Virus record (IMG/VR): IMGVR_UViG_3300025137_000351
Coordinates: 1 to 21,589 of that record
Origin: a virus
Strand: one strand, 5' to 3'
Length of the DNA stretch: 21,589 bases
Shown: positions 1 to 5,632 of the stretch, in pieces
Layout of the letters: every line of letters starts with the position of its first letter
How positions within the stretch are numbered: the first letter of the stretch is position 1
The notes under the pieces: model-generated
Seen by the model: the letters and a program-made list of their open reading frames with translations, nothing else
What the model was told of the DNA's origin: nothing
Database searches by the model: none
Made by a program: the position numbers and the translations under genes

Positions 1-575
1 AAGTAAGATACAGTAAAAAGCTAACACCTAATGCTAAATTACTTTATGCTGAGATAACAGCTTTGTGCAATATGAATGGTAACTGTAAAGCTTCAACAGA
101 ATACTTTTGCAGACTTTATGAGGTTAGTAGGGCATCTATACAGAATTGGTTAAGACTACTAGAGAAAAATGGTTACATAACAAGAGTTGTAAAATATAGA
201 CCAGGTAGTAAAGAAATTTTGTCTAGGTCTATCAATTTATTAGACAACCCTAGTCTAAAAAACTATACAGATAATACTAATACTACGTATAGTAATACTA
301 ATCTTACAGATAGTAATAAAAAGGCGTTTTTTAAAAAACCAACTGTTGAAGAAGTACATCAATATTGTAATGAAAGGAAAAATAAAGTATGTGCAGATGC
401 TTTTATTGATTTTTACGAAAGCAAAGATTGGATGGTTGGAAGTAATAAGATGAAAAATTGGAAAGCTTGTGTTAGAACTTGGGAAAAACGAGAAGATAGA
501 AATAATAATAATAACGACAGATCTACGGCACATTGGCATAAGAAAGGTCAAGACTATGGAGATGGCACATTTTAA
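1..575 (+). CDS. Replication initiator / replisome organizer with winged helix, 5' end outside the window
   Basis: The reading frame is open from base 3 at the left edge, so the true start lies outside; an internal TTG at 63 or ATG at 72 is not a credible start. The visible N-terminal part reads KKLTPNAKLLYAEITALCN, followed by a helix-turn-helix stretch (KASTEYFCRLYEVSRASIQNW and a wing-like RLLEKNGYITR), the pattern of winged-helix domains in phage replication proteins. A low-complexity Asn/Thr linker follows (about bases 260-320). The C-terminal segment, with FIDFYESKDWMVGSNKMKNW and VRTWEKRE, resembles the C-terminal end of phage DnaD-like or HTH replication proteins. The DnaC-like loader starts 6 bases downstream, as expected for an initiator-loader pair. 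Inference: it binds the origin and recruits the loader and helicase. It could instead be a transcriptional regulator with the same fold, but the neighbour argues for replication. Confidence 0.75.
   Translation, partial: VRYSKKLTPNAKLLYAEITALCNMNGNCKASTEYFCRLYEVSRASIQNWLRLLEKNGYITRVVKYRPGSKEILSRSINLLDNPSLKNYTDNTNTTYSNTNLTDSNKKAFFKKPTVEEVHQYCNERKNKVCADAFIDFYESKDWMVGSNKMKNWKACVRTWEKREDRNNNNNDRSTAHWHKKGQDYGDGTF
272..300. repeat. Iteron-like AT-rich repeats inside the initiator gene (candidate origin)
   Basis: The octamer TAATACTA occurs at 272-279, 278-285 and 293-300. Between the last two lies a small inverted repeat, TACTA (281-285) and TAGTA (290-294), around CGTA. The stretch encodes the Asn/Thr-rich linker between the two domains of the replication initiator. 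In phage lambda the origin iterons lie inside the initiator gene O, so the location fits a replication origin. This is an inference; the repeats could also be a by-product of low-complexity AAT/ACT coding. Confidence 0.35.
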
Positions 576-581
576 AATAAT

Positions 582-1157
582 ATGAGAACAATAGAAGAAA
601 CATTTAGAGATGCTGAATACTTACAACCTAAAGTTTACATTAGGTATAAACTAGGAAGCAAAGAAAACTTAAAAGAAGACTTTATCAAAGCATTTGAATA
701 CTATGACAGAACTATTGATACTTATAAGCATTTGTCAGCTTATGATGAAATAATTGATTGGATGGTAGATACAAAAGGAAAGGGTTTAATAATTATGGGA
801 GAATGTGGTTTAGGTAAATCTACAATTCTTAATTATGTTATACCTGCTATATTTAGGACAAAAACAAATAAAGTACTTAGAAGCATACCTGCTAAAGAAT
901 TAGGAACAGTAGAGAGAAATATTGCACCTTTTATTATAATTGATGATCTAGGTACTGAAAGCATAAAAAATGATTATGGTACAAAGATAGATGCTGTTTC
1001 TGATGCTATTTCTTATGCAGAAGACAGTTCCAAAACATTAATAATAACTACTAATTTATCTCCTAATTCACTTAAAGAAAGATATGATGAAAGAACTTTA
1101 GATAGATTAAGAAAGTGTAAGGTGGTAATAATAAAAGGAAAAAGTTTTAGAAATTAA
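582..1157 (+). CDS. DnaC-like AAA+ helicase loader (IstB/DnaC type ATPase)
   Basis: 191 residues. A Walker A P-loop, GECGLGKS, is at residues 73-80. A Walker B, FIIIDD followed by LG, is at 117-124. A sensor-1-like TTN is at 156-158, and an Arg-rich segment (ERTLDRLRKC, about 170-179) is where DnaC/IstB proteins carry the arginine finger. Length and motif spacing match phage DnaC-type loaders, which lack a large N-terminal domain. Known role of the family: ATP-dependent loading of the replicative helicase onto origin DNA. It sits 6 bases after the initiator gene, and the two are likely co-transcribed. No replicative helicase is in the window, so it is encoded upstream or the host's DnaB is used. 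IstB-type transposition helpers share this fold, but there is no transposase nearby. Confidence 0.85.
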   Translation: MRTIEETFRDAEYLQPKVYIRYKLGSKENLKEDFIKAFEYYDRTIDTYKHLSAYDEIIDWMVDTKGKGLIIMGECGLGKSTILNYVIPAIFRTKTNKVLRSIPAKELGTVERNIAPFIIIDDLGTESIKNDYGTKIDAVSDAISYAEDSSKTLIITTNLSPNSLKERYDERTLDRLRKCKVVIIKGKSFRN

Positions 1158-1169
1158 AAATAAAAAAAA

Positions 1170-1352
1170 ATGAAATTGACAGACTACGAAATAGAAGATG
1201 TAAAATCTTGGGATTACCCTGACTTTTGTGATGCTTATATAAGTTATGCAGAAGATGAAAATGGTAAAGAAATGACTGAACAGCAGATAGAAGAATGGAC
1301 AGAAAACAATGAAGAAGAATTTTATGAAATGGTATTAGAATCTTTAAGATGA
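1170..1352 (+). CDS. Small acidic hypothetical protein
   Basis: 60 residues, strongly acidic (runs such as EDENGKE, EEWTENNEEEF) with few basic residues, no signal peptide and no membrane segment. I do not recognise the family. The ATG follows a nearly pure-A leader (1158-1169), a typical strong initiation context in Bacteroidota. Its stop codon overlaps the ATG of a 19-codon ORF by four bases (ATGA at 1349-1352). Small acidic early phage proteins are often DNA mimics or inhibitors of host factors, but nothing here shows that specifically. Confidence 0.6.
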   Translation: MKLTDYEIEDVKSWDYPDFCDAYISYAEDENGKEMTEQQIEEWTENNEEEFYEMVLESLR

Positions 1353-1408
1353 TAGGGTGGGTACTAATAACAGCTATTGGAATGTGGCTAATAAGAGAAC
1401 TAAGATGA
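1349..1408 (+). CDS. Candidate 19-residue membrane microprotein
   Basis: ORF of 19 codons plus stop encoding MIGWVLITAIGMWLIRELR. A hydrophobic segment of about 15 residues (including two Trp) is followed by a charged RELR end, the profile of a single membrane-spanning peptide. Its start overlaps the stop of the preceding 60-residue gene as ATGA (1349-1352), and its own stop overlaps the ATG of the cytosine methyltransferase as ATGA (1405-1408). It therefore fills exactly what would otherwise be a 52-base gap in a tightly coupled operon. Function unknown. It could be only a translational coupling leader for the methyltransferase. The double four-base overlap is the main support. Confidence 0.45.
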   Translation: MIGWVLITAIGMWLIRELR

Positions 1409-2031
1409 AGATACTAGAATTATTTGCTGGAAGCAGGTCGTTTAGCAAAGTAGCTGAAGAATTAGGACACGAAACTTTTGCAGTAGATATAAACGATTTT
1501 GAAAATATAGATTATGTAACTGATATATTAGAATTTGATTATTCTAAAATACCATTCAAACCTGATGTTATATGGGCAAGTCCACCTTGTACTTATTTTA
1601 GTGTTGCTAGTATAGGTAAACATTGGTATCAAGACCATACACCAAAAACAGAACAAGCAAAATTAGGAGTTAAAATAGTAAACAAAACTATTGAAATAAT
1701 AGAGTTGTTTCAACCTGATTACTTTTTTGTTGAGAATCCAAGAGGTAAATTAAGAAAGTTAGGTTTGTTTAAAGGTATAGCAGAAAGAACTACTGTTACA
1801 TATTGTCAGTATGGAGATACTAGAATGAAGCCAACAGATATATGGACTAACAATTTAAAAAATGTATTTAATCCAAATGGCTGGAATCCAAAGCCAATAT
1901 GTAAAAATGGAGATAGTTGCCACGTTTCAGCACCTAGAGGAAGTCAAACAGGTACACAAGGATTGAAAGGTAATTATGAAAGAAGTAAAGTACCTTATAA
2001 ATTATGTAAAGAAATATTATTATCATTATGA
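1405..2031 (+). CDS. DNA (cytosine-5) methyltransferase
   Basis: 208 residues from the ATG at 1405; an in-frame GTG at 1357 would add 16 residues overlapping the tiny upstream ORF and is less likely. Motif I, the SAM-binding LELFAGSRS, is at residues 4-12. The catalytic motif IV is ASPPCTYFS (58-66) with nucleophile Cys62. An ENP (110-112) replaces the classical ENV of motif VI, and a QYG lies at 135-137 near the motif VIII position. The protein is short for a C5 methyltransferase, so the target-recognition part must be small, as in many phage orphan enzymes. Known role: transfer of methyl from SAM to C5 of cytosine. No restriction endonuclease partner is adjacent, so protection of phage DNA from host restriction is the likely purpose. 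It overlaps the next gene by ATGA. Confidence 0.8.
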   Translation: MKILELFAGSRSFSKVAEELGHETFAVDINDFENIDYVTDILEFDYSKIPFKPDVIWASPPCTYFSVASIGKHWYQDHTPKTEQAKLGVKIVNKTIEIIELFQPDYFFVENPRGKLRKLGLFKGIAERTTVTYCQYGDTRMKPTDIWTNNLKNVFNPNGWNPKPICKNGDSCHVSAPRGSQTGTQGLKGNYERSKVPYKLCKEILLSL

Positions 2032-2333
2032 AAACAAAAGATACTATAAGAAAAATCCTATTAGAAAAACCTCACTTAAGAGACAATGACAATAAACTCA
2101 TAGCTTCTTTTTGGTATAGAGAATTGAACAGTAAGAATATAGATGCTGAAGAAATAACTGCATTAAATTTTTTACATAAGTATGCAGATAATGAATTAAC
2201 TAATGCTGAAAGTATAAGAAGAATGAGAGCAAAGCTCCAAGAAGAAGAACCAGGTTTAAGAGGAGAAGCATATAAAATACGTAAGGGTAAGCTACAAGAA
2301 GAATGGAAAAAAAACTTAGGATATGAATTATAG
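2028..2333 (+). CDS. Conserved-looking phage hypothetical protein (about 100 residues)
   Basis: 101 residues, start codon in an ATGA overlap with the methyltransferase stop. The pattern KPHLRDNDNKLIASFW, then LTNAESIRRMRAKLQEE and a basic tail (RKGKLQEEWKKNLG), is one I associate with small proteins in phage replication blocks. I know of no assigned function. It looks helical, charged and soluble, with no Cys clusters. The basic C-terminus and its position before two nuclease-type genes make a DNA-related role possible, but this is speculation. Confidence 0.65.
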   Translation: MKTKDTIRKILLEKPHLRDNDNKLIASFWYRELNSKNIDAEEITALNFLHKYADNELTNAESIRRMRAKLQEEEPGLRGEAYKIRKGKLQEEWKKNLGYEL

Positions 2334-2535
2334 AAAATTATATGAAGATAATGTAGGTATTATACCTAATAATTGGGAAATACATCACATAGATTTTAAT
2401 CATAATAATAATAAAATAAATAATTTAATAGCAGTTCCGTCTATGGTTCATATGATTATACATCAATCAGGATATATTCCAAGAGATGAAATAGAAAATT
2501 TAATACAAATATATGAAGACAATAAGCAAACTTAA
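2323..2535 (+). CDS. Small HNH-type endonuclease-like protein
   Basis: 70 residues; the start overlaps the previous gene by 11 bases. The segment WEIHHIDFNHNNNKINNLIAVP (residues 18-39) has the His-His-x-Asp, Asn and Asn-Leu arrangement of HNH nucleases: catalytic HH at 21-22, Asp at 24, and the N-x-x-N-L segment, followed by His residues at 43 and 47 (HMIIHQ) completing a metal site. Known family role: metal-dependent DNA nicking or cleavage, as in homing endonucleases and packaging-associated nucleases. At 70 residues it is only the minimal domain, without an obvious DNA-binding extension (the NUMOD modules of homing enzymes). It overlaps the NinG-like gene, so a role in recombination or DNA processing is plausible; it might also be a remnant of a homing endonuclease. 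Confidence 0.65.
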   Translation: MNYRKLYEDNVGIIPNNWEIHHIDFNHNNNKINNLIAVPSMVHMIIHQSGYIPRDEIENLIQIYEDNKQT

Positions 2536-2920
2536 GAAAGAACTTGATAAGTGGTTTAGTCTTTACATTAGACTTAGAGATGCTACATCAGAGGGAGCAG
2601 TAATTTGTATAACTTGTGGATGTGTTAAAAATTATAAGCAAGGTATGCAGAACGGACATTTTCAAAGTAGAAGTCATTTAGCTACAAGATTTGATGAACA
2701 AAACTGTCAGCCACAATGTGTAGGTTGTAATATGTTTAAACAAGGAGAACAATATAAATTCTCAATAGCATTAGATTCAAAGTATGGAGAAGGTACTGCA
2801 CAAGAGTTAGAGTTTAAAGCAAGACAAATAACTAAGTTTACTAGAGCTGACTATGAAGAAAAGATAACTTATTACAAATCAGCTGTTAAAAACTTAAAAG
2901 AAGAAAAGGGTATTGAATAA
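2513..2920 (+). CDS. ninG: NinG/Rap-type recombination endonuclease
   Basis: 135 residues. The central part carries the zinc/HNH-like signature of lambda NinG (Rap): CITCGC (residues 32-37), then QNGHFQSRSHLATRFDE (46-62) with His49, then NCQPQCVGCN (64-73) with Cys65, Cys69 and Cys72. The order C-x2-C, GHF-x-SR-x2-H-x-ATRFDE, C-x3-C-x2-C is distinctive. Known family role: structure-specific nuclease acting on branched recombination intermediates such as D-loops and Holliday junctions. The shorter length than lambda's protein is due to a reduced N-terminal arm. It overlaps the HNH gene by 23 bases. The start at 2513 is the only ATG before the conserved region. Confidence 0.85.
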   Translation: MKTISKLKKELDKWFSLYIRLRDATSEGAVICITCGCVKNYKQGMQNGHFQSRSHLATRFDEQNCQPQCVGCNMFKQGEQYKFSIALDSKYGEGTAQELEFKARQITKFTRADYEEKITYYKSAVKNLKEEKGIE

Positions 2921-2942
2921 AATATTATGATATATTTGGAAA

Positions 2943-3299
2943 ATGATAGAACTCATTTACTCAAGTCAGGAACACAAAGCAACACTAGACGTTTATATCA
3001 ATATGTGTAAAGAGTTCGCAAAAGACGTAAGTAGTAAAAATAAATATAATAATTACAAAGATGTAATGCAAGTTATATTTGAATATCACAATGGTTATGG
3101 TAATGGAGTTGAAGAAAACAACTTTTATGATTGGCTTATGATTATACCAATTAACTTATCAGTAGCAACAAATGGTTTTTTTGCTGGACTTGAAACAAAA
3201 CGTAACAGATCAGTTATTAGAGCGTATAAGGTAGTCCTTGAAGAAATGCTACAAGAAACAGTAGATAGAATAAGTTTATTAGAAATAACAAATGAATAA
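2943..3299 (+). CDS. Hypothetical phage protein
   Basis: 118 residues, not recognised. It looks alpha-helical, with a long C-terminal amphipathic helix (RSVIRAYKVVLEEMLQETVDRISLLE), a Tyr/Asn-rich middle, and no Cys cluster, signal peptide or clear membrane segment (IIPINLSVATNGFFAG is mildly hydrophobic). The start ATG follows AAA; the upstream 22-base gap contains no better in-frame start. It overlaps the sigma-like gene by 8 bases, so the two may be translationally coupled and functionally linked, for example as a regulator or partner, but that is only contextual. Confidence 0.6.
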   Translation: MIELIYSSQEHKATLDVYINMCKEFAKDVSSKNKYNNYKDVMQVIFEYHNGYGNGVEENNFYDWLMIIPINLSVATNGFFAGLETKRNRSVIRAYKVVLEEMLQETVDRISLLEITNE

Positions 3300-3876
3300 G
3301 ATATATCTTGAAATAGCTAAGCTTACAGATAAGTTTAGAACTATGTCATACAGATTAACGACAGATGAAAACAAGATAAACGAAGCAGTACAAGAACTTA
3401 TGTTGTATTTTATGCAAATGAATCCAACAACATTAAAGTCAATATACGATAAAGACGGAGTAGATGGTTTAACAAGATACGGAGCAGTAGCACTAAGACG
3501 AGCTTTGACAAGTAAGAGAAGTAATTTTTATTATAAGTATGAAAAGTATTATACACGTATTGATAGCTTTACTAACAATGTTAGCGTCTCTAGTAATCAT
3601 CCTGATTATACAGGGGATAATAATTATTATAAGAATCTATCAAACATTCCTAATGCAGAAATAGATAATGCTCAATTACATAAGTTAGAAATAATAGACA
3701 AAGAGTTAGACAAGCTAGATAATTGGTATGATAGAGAATTATTTAAGTTATATTACTATGAGGGCAATACATTAGACTCACTAGCTAAAAAGACTAAGAT
3801 AAGTAGAAATAGCTTATTTACAACAATAGACAAAGTAAGAACAATACTAAAAAATGAATTAAATGAAGATGTATGA
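3292..3876 (+). CDS. Putative phage sigma-70-like factor / late transcription regulator
   Basis: 194 residues. The C-terminal part (about 143-188, DNWYDRELFKLYYYEGNTLD then SLAKKTKISRNSLFTTIDKVRTILKN) has the layout of sigma region 4: an acidic helix, a short turn, then a helix-turn-helix with SLAKKTKISRNSL as first helix and turn. The N-terminal half (about 25-80, KINEAVQELMLYFMQMNP then ARG-free linker and ALRRALTSKRSNFYYKYEKYY) could be a diverged region 2. Overall size matches ECF-sized factors. Known: several phages encode sigma-like proteins that direct late transcription. Inference: it would recognise the repeated TCTATTATAT element upstream of the virion genes in this window. It could instead be a plain HTH regulator (ArpU/terminase-like HTH), since the region 2 match is weak. 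Confidence 0.6.
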   Translation: MNKIYLEIAKLTDKFRTMSYRLTTDENKINEAVQELMLYFMQMNPTTLKSIYDKDGVDGLTRYGAVALRRALTSKRSNFYYKYEKYYTRIDSFTNNVSVSSNHPDYTGDNNYYKNLSNIPNAEIDNAQLHKLEIIDKELDKLDNWYDRELFKLYYYEGNTLDSLAKKTKISRNSLFTTIDKVRTILKNELNEDV

Positions 3877-3943
3877 TCCTGTAAAGAATGATAGTTTTGT
3901 AATGATGTTTGGCTTTAGACATCCTGATTGGAGAAAGAAATGA
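3863..3943 (+). CDS. Candidate 26-residue peptide before the adenine methyltransferase
   Basis: ORF of 26 codons plus stop that begins inside the end of the sigma-like gene and ends with its stop overlapping the methyltransferase ATG as ATGA (3940-3943). It contains a mixed Met/Phe-rich stretch (SFVMMFGFRHPDW) and a basic end (RKK). In-frame Met codons at 3863 and 3869 are both possible starts. It accounts for the 63 bases between the two larger genes that otherwise have no coding role. Function unknown. It may be a coupling leader rather than a functional peptide. Confidence 0.35.
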   Translation: MKMYDPVKNDSFVMMFGFRHPDWRKK

Positions 3944-4557
3944 AAATAACAAACGAATGTAATATGGAGTTAATGGCTAGGTATGAAGATAATCACTTTG
4001 ACTTAGCAATAGTAGATCCTCCTTATGGGATAGGTGCTTCTAATATGACAATGGGTAAGGGTAAGAACAAGAAATGGGATAAAAAGAGTTGGGATAATGA
4101 AACTCCTAATGATGAGTATTTTGTTGAGTTGTTTAGAGTGTCAAAAAATCAAATAATCTGGGGTGGTAACTATTTCAGCTTGCCGTTAACTTCAGGATGG
4201 TTGTTTTGGGATAAAGAGAGGGGTAAGAATGTCTCTTTTGCAGACGGAGAGTTGGCTTGGGCTTCTTGTTCTAATGTATTAAGAAAAATAAGTTGTAGGT
4301 ATGACGGCTTTATAGGTGCAGACTATGATGGGAGAATACATCCTACTCAAAAGCCAATTAAACTTTACGAATGGTTGTTAATGAATTATGCAAAAGAAGG
4401 AGATAAGATATTAGACACACATCTTGGTAGTGGAAGTATTGCTATTGCCTGTCATAACTTAGGTTTCGACCTTACTGCTTGTGAGTTAGACAAAGAATAT
4501 TATGAAGCATCTATGAAAAGATTAAATGAACATACATCTCAATTAAGAATAATATGA
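3940..4557 (+). CDS. DNA N6-adenine methyltransferase (DPPY type)
   Basis: 205 residues from the ATG at 3940; the in-frame TTG at 3928 is less likely because the ATG is in an ATGA overlap. The catalytic motif IV is VDPPYG with DPPY at residues 26-29. HPTQKP is at 134-139, a segment that in this family precedes the SAM-binding region. Motif I is LDTHLGSGSIAIAC (158-171), followed by an acidic ELD. Having DPPY before the SAM-binding motif indicates a beta-class arrangement. Known role: methylation of adenine N6 in a specific DNA sequence. It is small and has no adjacent restriction partner, so it acts as an orphan enzyme. It follows the sigma-like gene and precedes a Cys-rich small protein with ATGA overlap. 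Confidence 0.85.
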   Translation: MKITNECNMELMARYEDNHFDLAIVDPPYGIGASNMTMGKGKNKKWDKKSWDNETPNDEYFVELFRVSKNQIIWGGNYFSLPLTSGWLFWDKERGKNVSFADGELAWASCSNVLRKISCRYDGFIGADYDGRIHPTQKPIKLYEWLLMNYAKEGDKILDTHLGSGSIAIACHNLGFDLTACELDKEYYEASMKRLNEHTSQLRII

Positions 4558-4958
4558 ATAGGTTTTTTGTTGAAAATGAAGTCTATGAAGATAGGATAGA
4601 AATCTGTAAGGGTTGTGCTTACTATTATAAGCCAACAGGTAGTTGCAAAATTTGTATGTGTTTTATGAAAATTAAGGCACGTATAGCTAACCAGCATTGT
4701 CCACAGAAGTATTGGGATAAAACGTCAGAGGTTATGAAAGCACCTGATGACTTACCACAAGAAATAATAGATGCTATATTAAATATGTGGGAAGACTTAA
4801 AGACAGGTAGAGCAAAGAACGTACAAGCTAAAAAATTAATGATAGAAACTTACAATACAATATACAATACAAACTATCAAACTAATACTAATTGTGGTTC
4901 TTGTATATCAACTTGCTTTGATGGTATAAAGAAACTATATAAAAAATACAGCCAATGA
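4554..4958 (+). CDS. Cys-rich small protein, probably metal-binding
   Basis: 134 residues with two Cys clusters. The N-terminal one is C18-x2-C21, C31-x2-C34-x-C36 and C49 (EICKGCAYYY, GSCKICMCFM, NQHCPQKYW). The C-terminal one is C114-x2-C117-x3-C121 (NTNCGSCISTCF). The N-terminal pattern (KGCAYY then CKICMCFMKIKARI then HCP) resembles small phage zinc-finger proteins of unassigned function. The linker between clusters is helical and acidic to basic. The start is in an ATGA overlap with the adenine methyltransferase and the end in an ATGA overlap with the next gene. Likely zinc or iron-sulfur binding; the exact role is unknown. Confidence 0.65.
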   Translation: MNRFFVENEVYEDRIEICKGCAYYYKPTGSCKICMCFMKIKARIANQHCPQKYWDKTSEVMKAPDDLPQEIIDAILNMWEDLKTGRAKNVQAKKLMIETYNTIYNTNYQTNTNCGSCISTCFDGIKKLYKKYSQ

Positions 4959-5161
4959 GTTACTTAGCACACCTAAAAAGAAATAAGATGCACTACTCAA
5001 GTAGATGGGTAGTGAAATACAATGAAGACTTAGTAAAAGAAGTAAAGCTTATATACTCTCCTGGAGAATATAGAAAGTTTACTGATGCTAAACCTTTACA
5101 CACACAAGACGGACTAATTAAAATACTAGAAAATGACAAAGAAAGAAGGAATCAATCCTAA
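4955..5161 (+). CDS. Small basic hypothetical protein
   Basis: 68 residues, basic, not recognised. The N-terminal part (SYLAHLKRNKMHYSSRWVVKY) is rich in Lys, Arg and His, and no Cys or membrane segment is present. The start sits in an ATGA overlap with the preceding Cys-rich gene and the end overlaps the beginning of the following DUF3310-type gene if that gene starts at 5133. Its position in the early block suggests a nucleic-acid or regulatory role, but there is no direct evidence. Confidence 0.55.
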   Translation: MSYLAHLKRNKMHYSSRWVVKYNEDLVKEVKLIYSPGEYRKFTDAKPLHTQDGLIKILENDKERRNQS

Positions 5162-5384
5162 GATGTTAATGAGCAAAGAAGAACTAGGAATACCTGACTA
5201 TTACGTTGGTAAGGTTTTTGGATATGAAGCACGTAGAGTAGTAGAAGACTTTGATCTAAGCTACAATATGGCAACAGCTGTAAGTTATCTATTACGTGCA
5301 AAACGCAAACATAGTGATGGTGGCATACAAGATATAAGAAAAGCTATAAACCACTTACACTTTGAACTAGATAAACTACAATGA
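5133..5384 (+). CDS. DUF3310-like protein
   Basis: 83 residues. The core, GIPDYYVGKVFGYEARRVVE then FDLSYNMATAVSYLLRAKRK and IQDIRKAINHLHFELDKL, follows the DUF3310 pattern I know from phage proteins: a short Tyr-rich start, E-x2-x-V-I-E, a helix ending in A-x2-YLLRAKRK, and a final helix D-x-x-KAI-x-x-L. DUF3310 proteins are common in phage genomes and some are fused to nucleotide kinases; function is not established. Start choice is uncertain: ATG 5133 overlaps the previous gene by 29 bases, whereas ATG 5163 comes immediately after its stop and would leave 73 residues including the whole core. It ends in an ATGA overlap with the next gene. Confidence 0.7.
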   Translation: MTKKEGINPKMLMSKEELGIPDYYVGKVFGYEARRVVEDFDLSYNMATAVSYLLRAKRKHSDGGIQDIRKAINHLHFELDKLQ

Positions 5385-5632
5385 CATTATATAGTTGCAA
5401 ATGTGGTAACACACAAGAAATAGGTAAACAGACTATTAGATATAGAGACAATGGCTGGAGAACAATAGAAGCTAGATGTGAATGTGGTCTATGGATGGAT
5501 AGTAAACCAGAAGAAGGTATGCCTACAATTAAACGTACAGAACCATCTCTAACTAAGAGAAGGAATAAACTATGGGAAGGTGCTAAAGAAAAGCTAGTAG
5601 GAGAAAGAGGTATAAATGAATCATTTGATTAA
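5381..5632 (+). CDS. Small zinc-ribbon-like protein
   Basis: 83 residues. Two CxCG knuckles, CKCG (residues 6-9) and CECG (33-36), are separated by a basic/aromatic stretch, the spacing of a four-Cys zinc ribbon. The C-terminal half is basic and probably helical (TKRRNKLWEGAKEKLVGE). No recognised family. It is linked to the DUF3310 gene by ATGA and to the next gene by TAATG (stop 5630-5632). Zinc-ribbon proteins of this size in phages often bind nucleic acid or polymerase, but nothing more specific can be read here. Confidence 0.6.
   Translation: MTLYSCKCGNTQEIGKQTIRYRDNGWRTIEARCECGLWMDSKPEEGMPTIKRTEPSLTKRRNKLWEGAKEKLVGERGINESFD

Noticed and set aside
1357-1404. GTG start for the cytosine methyltransferase
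   Set aside because: The ATG at 1405 is directly before the SAM-binding motif and in an ATGA overlap; the upstream 16 codons overlap a better tiny ORF.
2354-2368. 15-base palindrome TAGGTATTATACCTA in the HNH gene
   Set aside because: Perfect arms of 7 bases, but it is inside the coding region encoding a normal-looking VGIIPN stretch; no second copy or context supports a binding site.
2927-2995. Alternative ATG at 2927 upstream of the hypothetical gene at 2943
   Set aside because: Out of frame with the 118-residue gene and gives a short product overlapping it, with no coupling junction.
3928-3939. TTG start for the adenine methyltransferase
   Set aside because: The ATG at 3940 is only four codons downstream and in an ATGA overlap, which is the common junction in this block.
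5385-5395. CATTATATAGT, close to the TCTATTATAT element
   Set aside because: It is inside the 5381 gene just after its ATG, differs at the start of the motif and has no gap; it is likely chance in AT-rich DNA.
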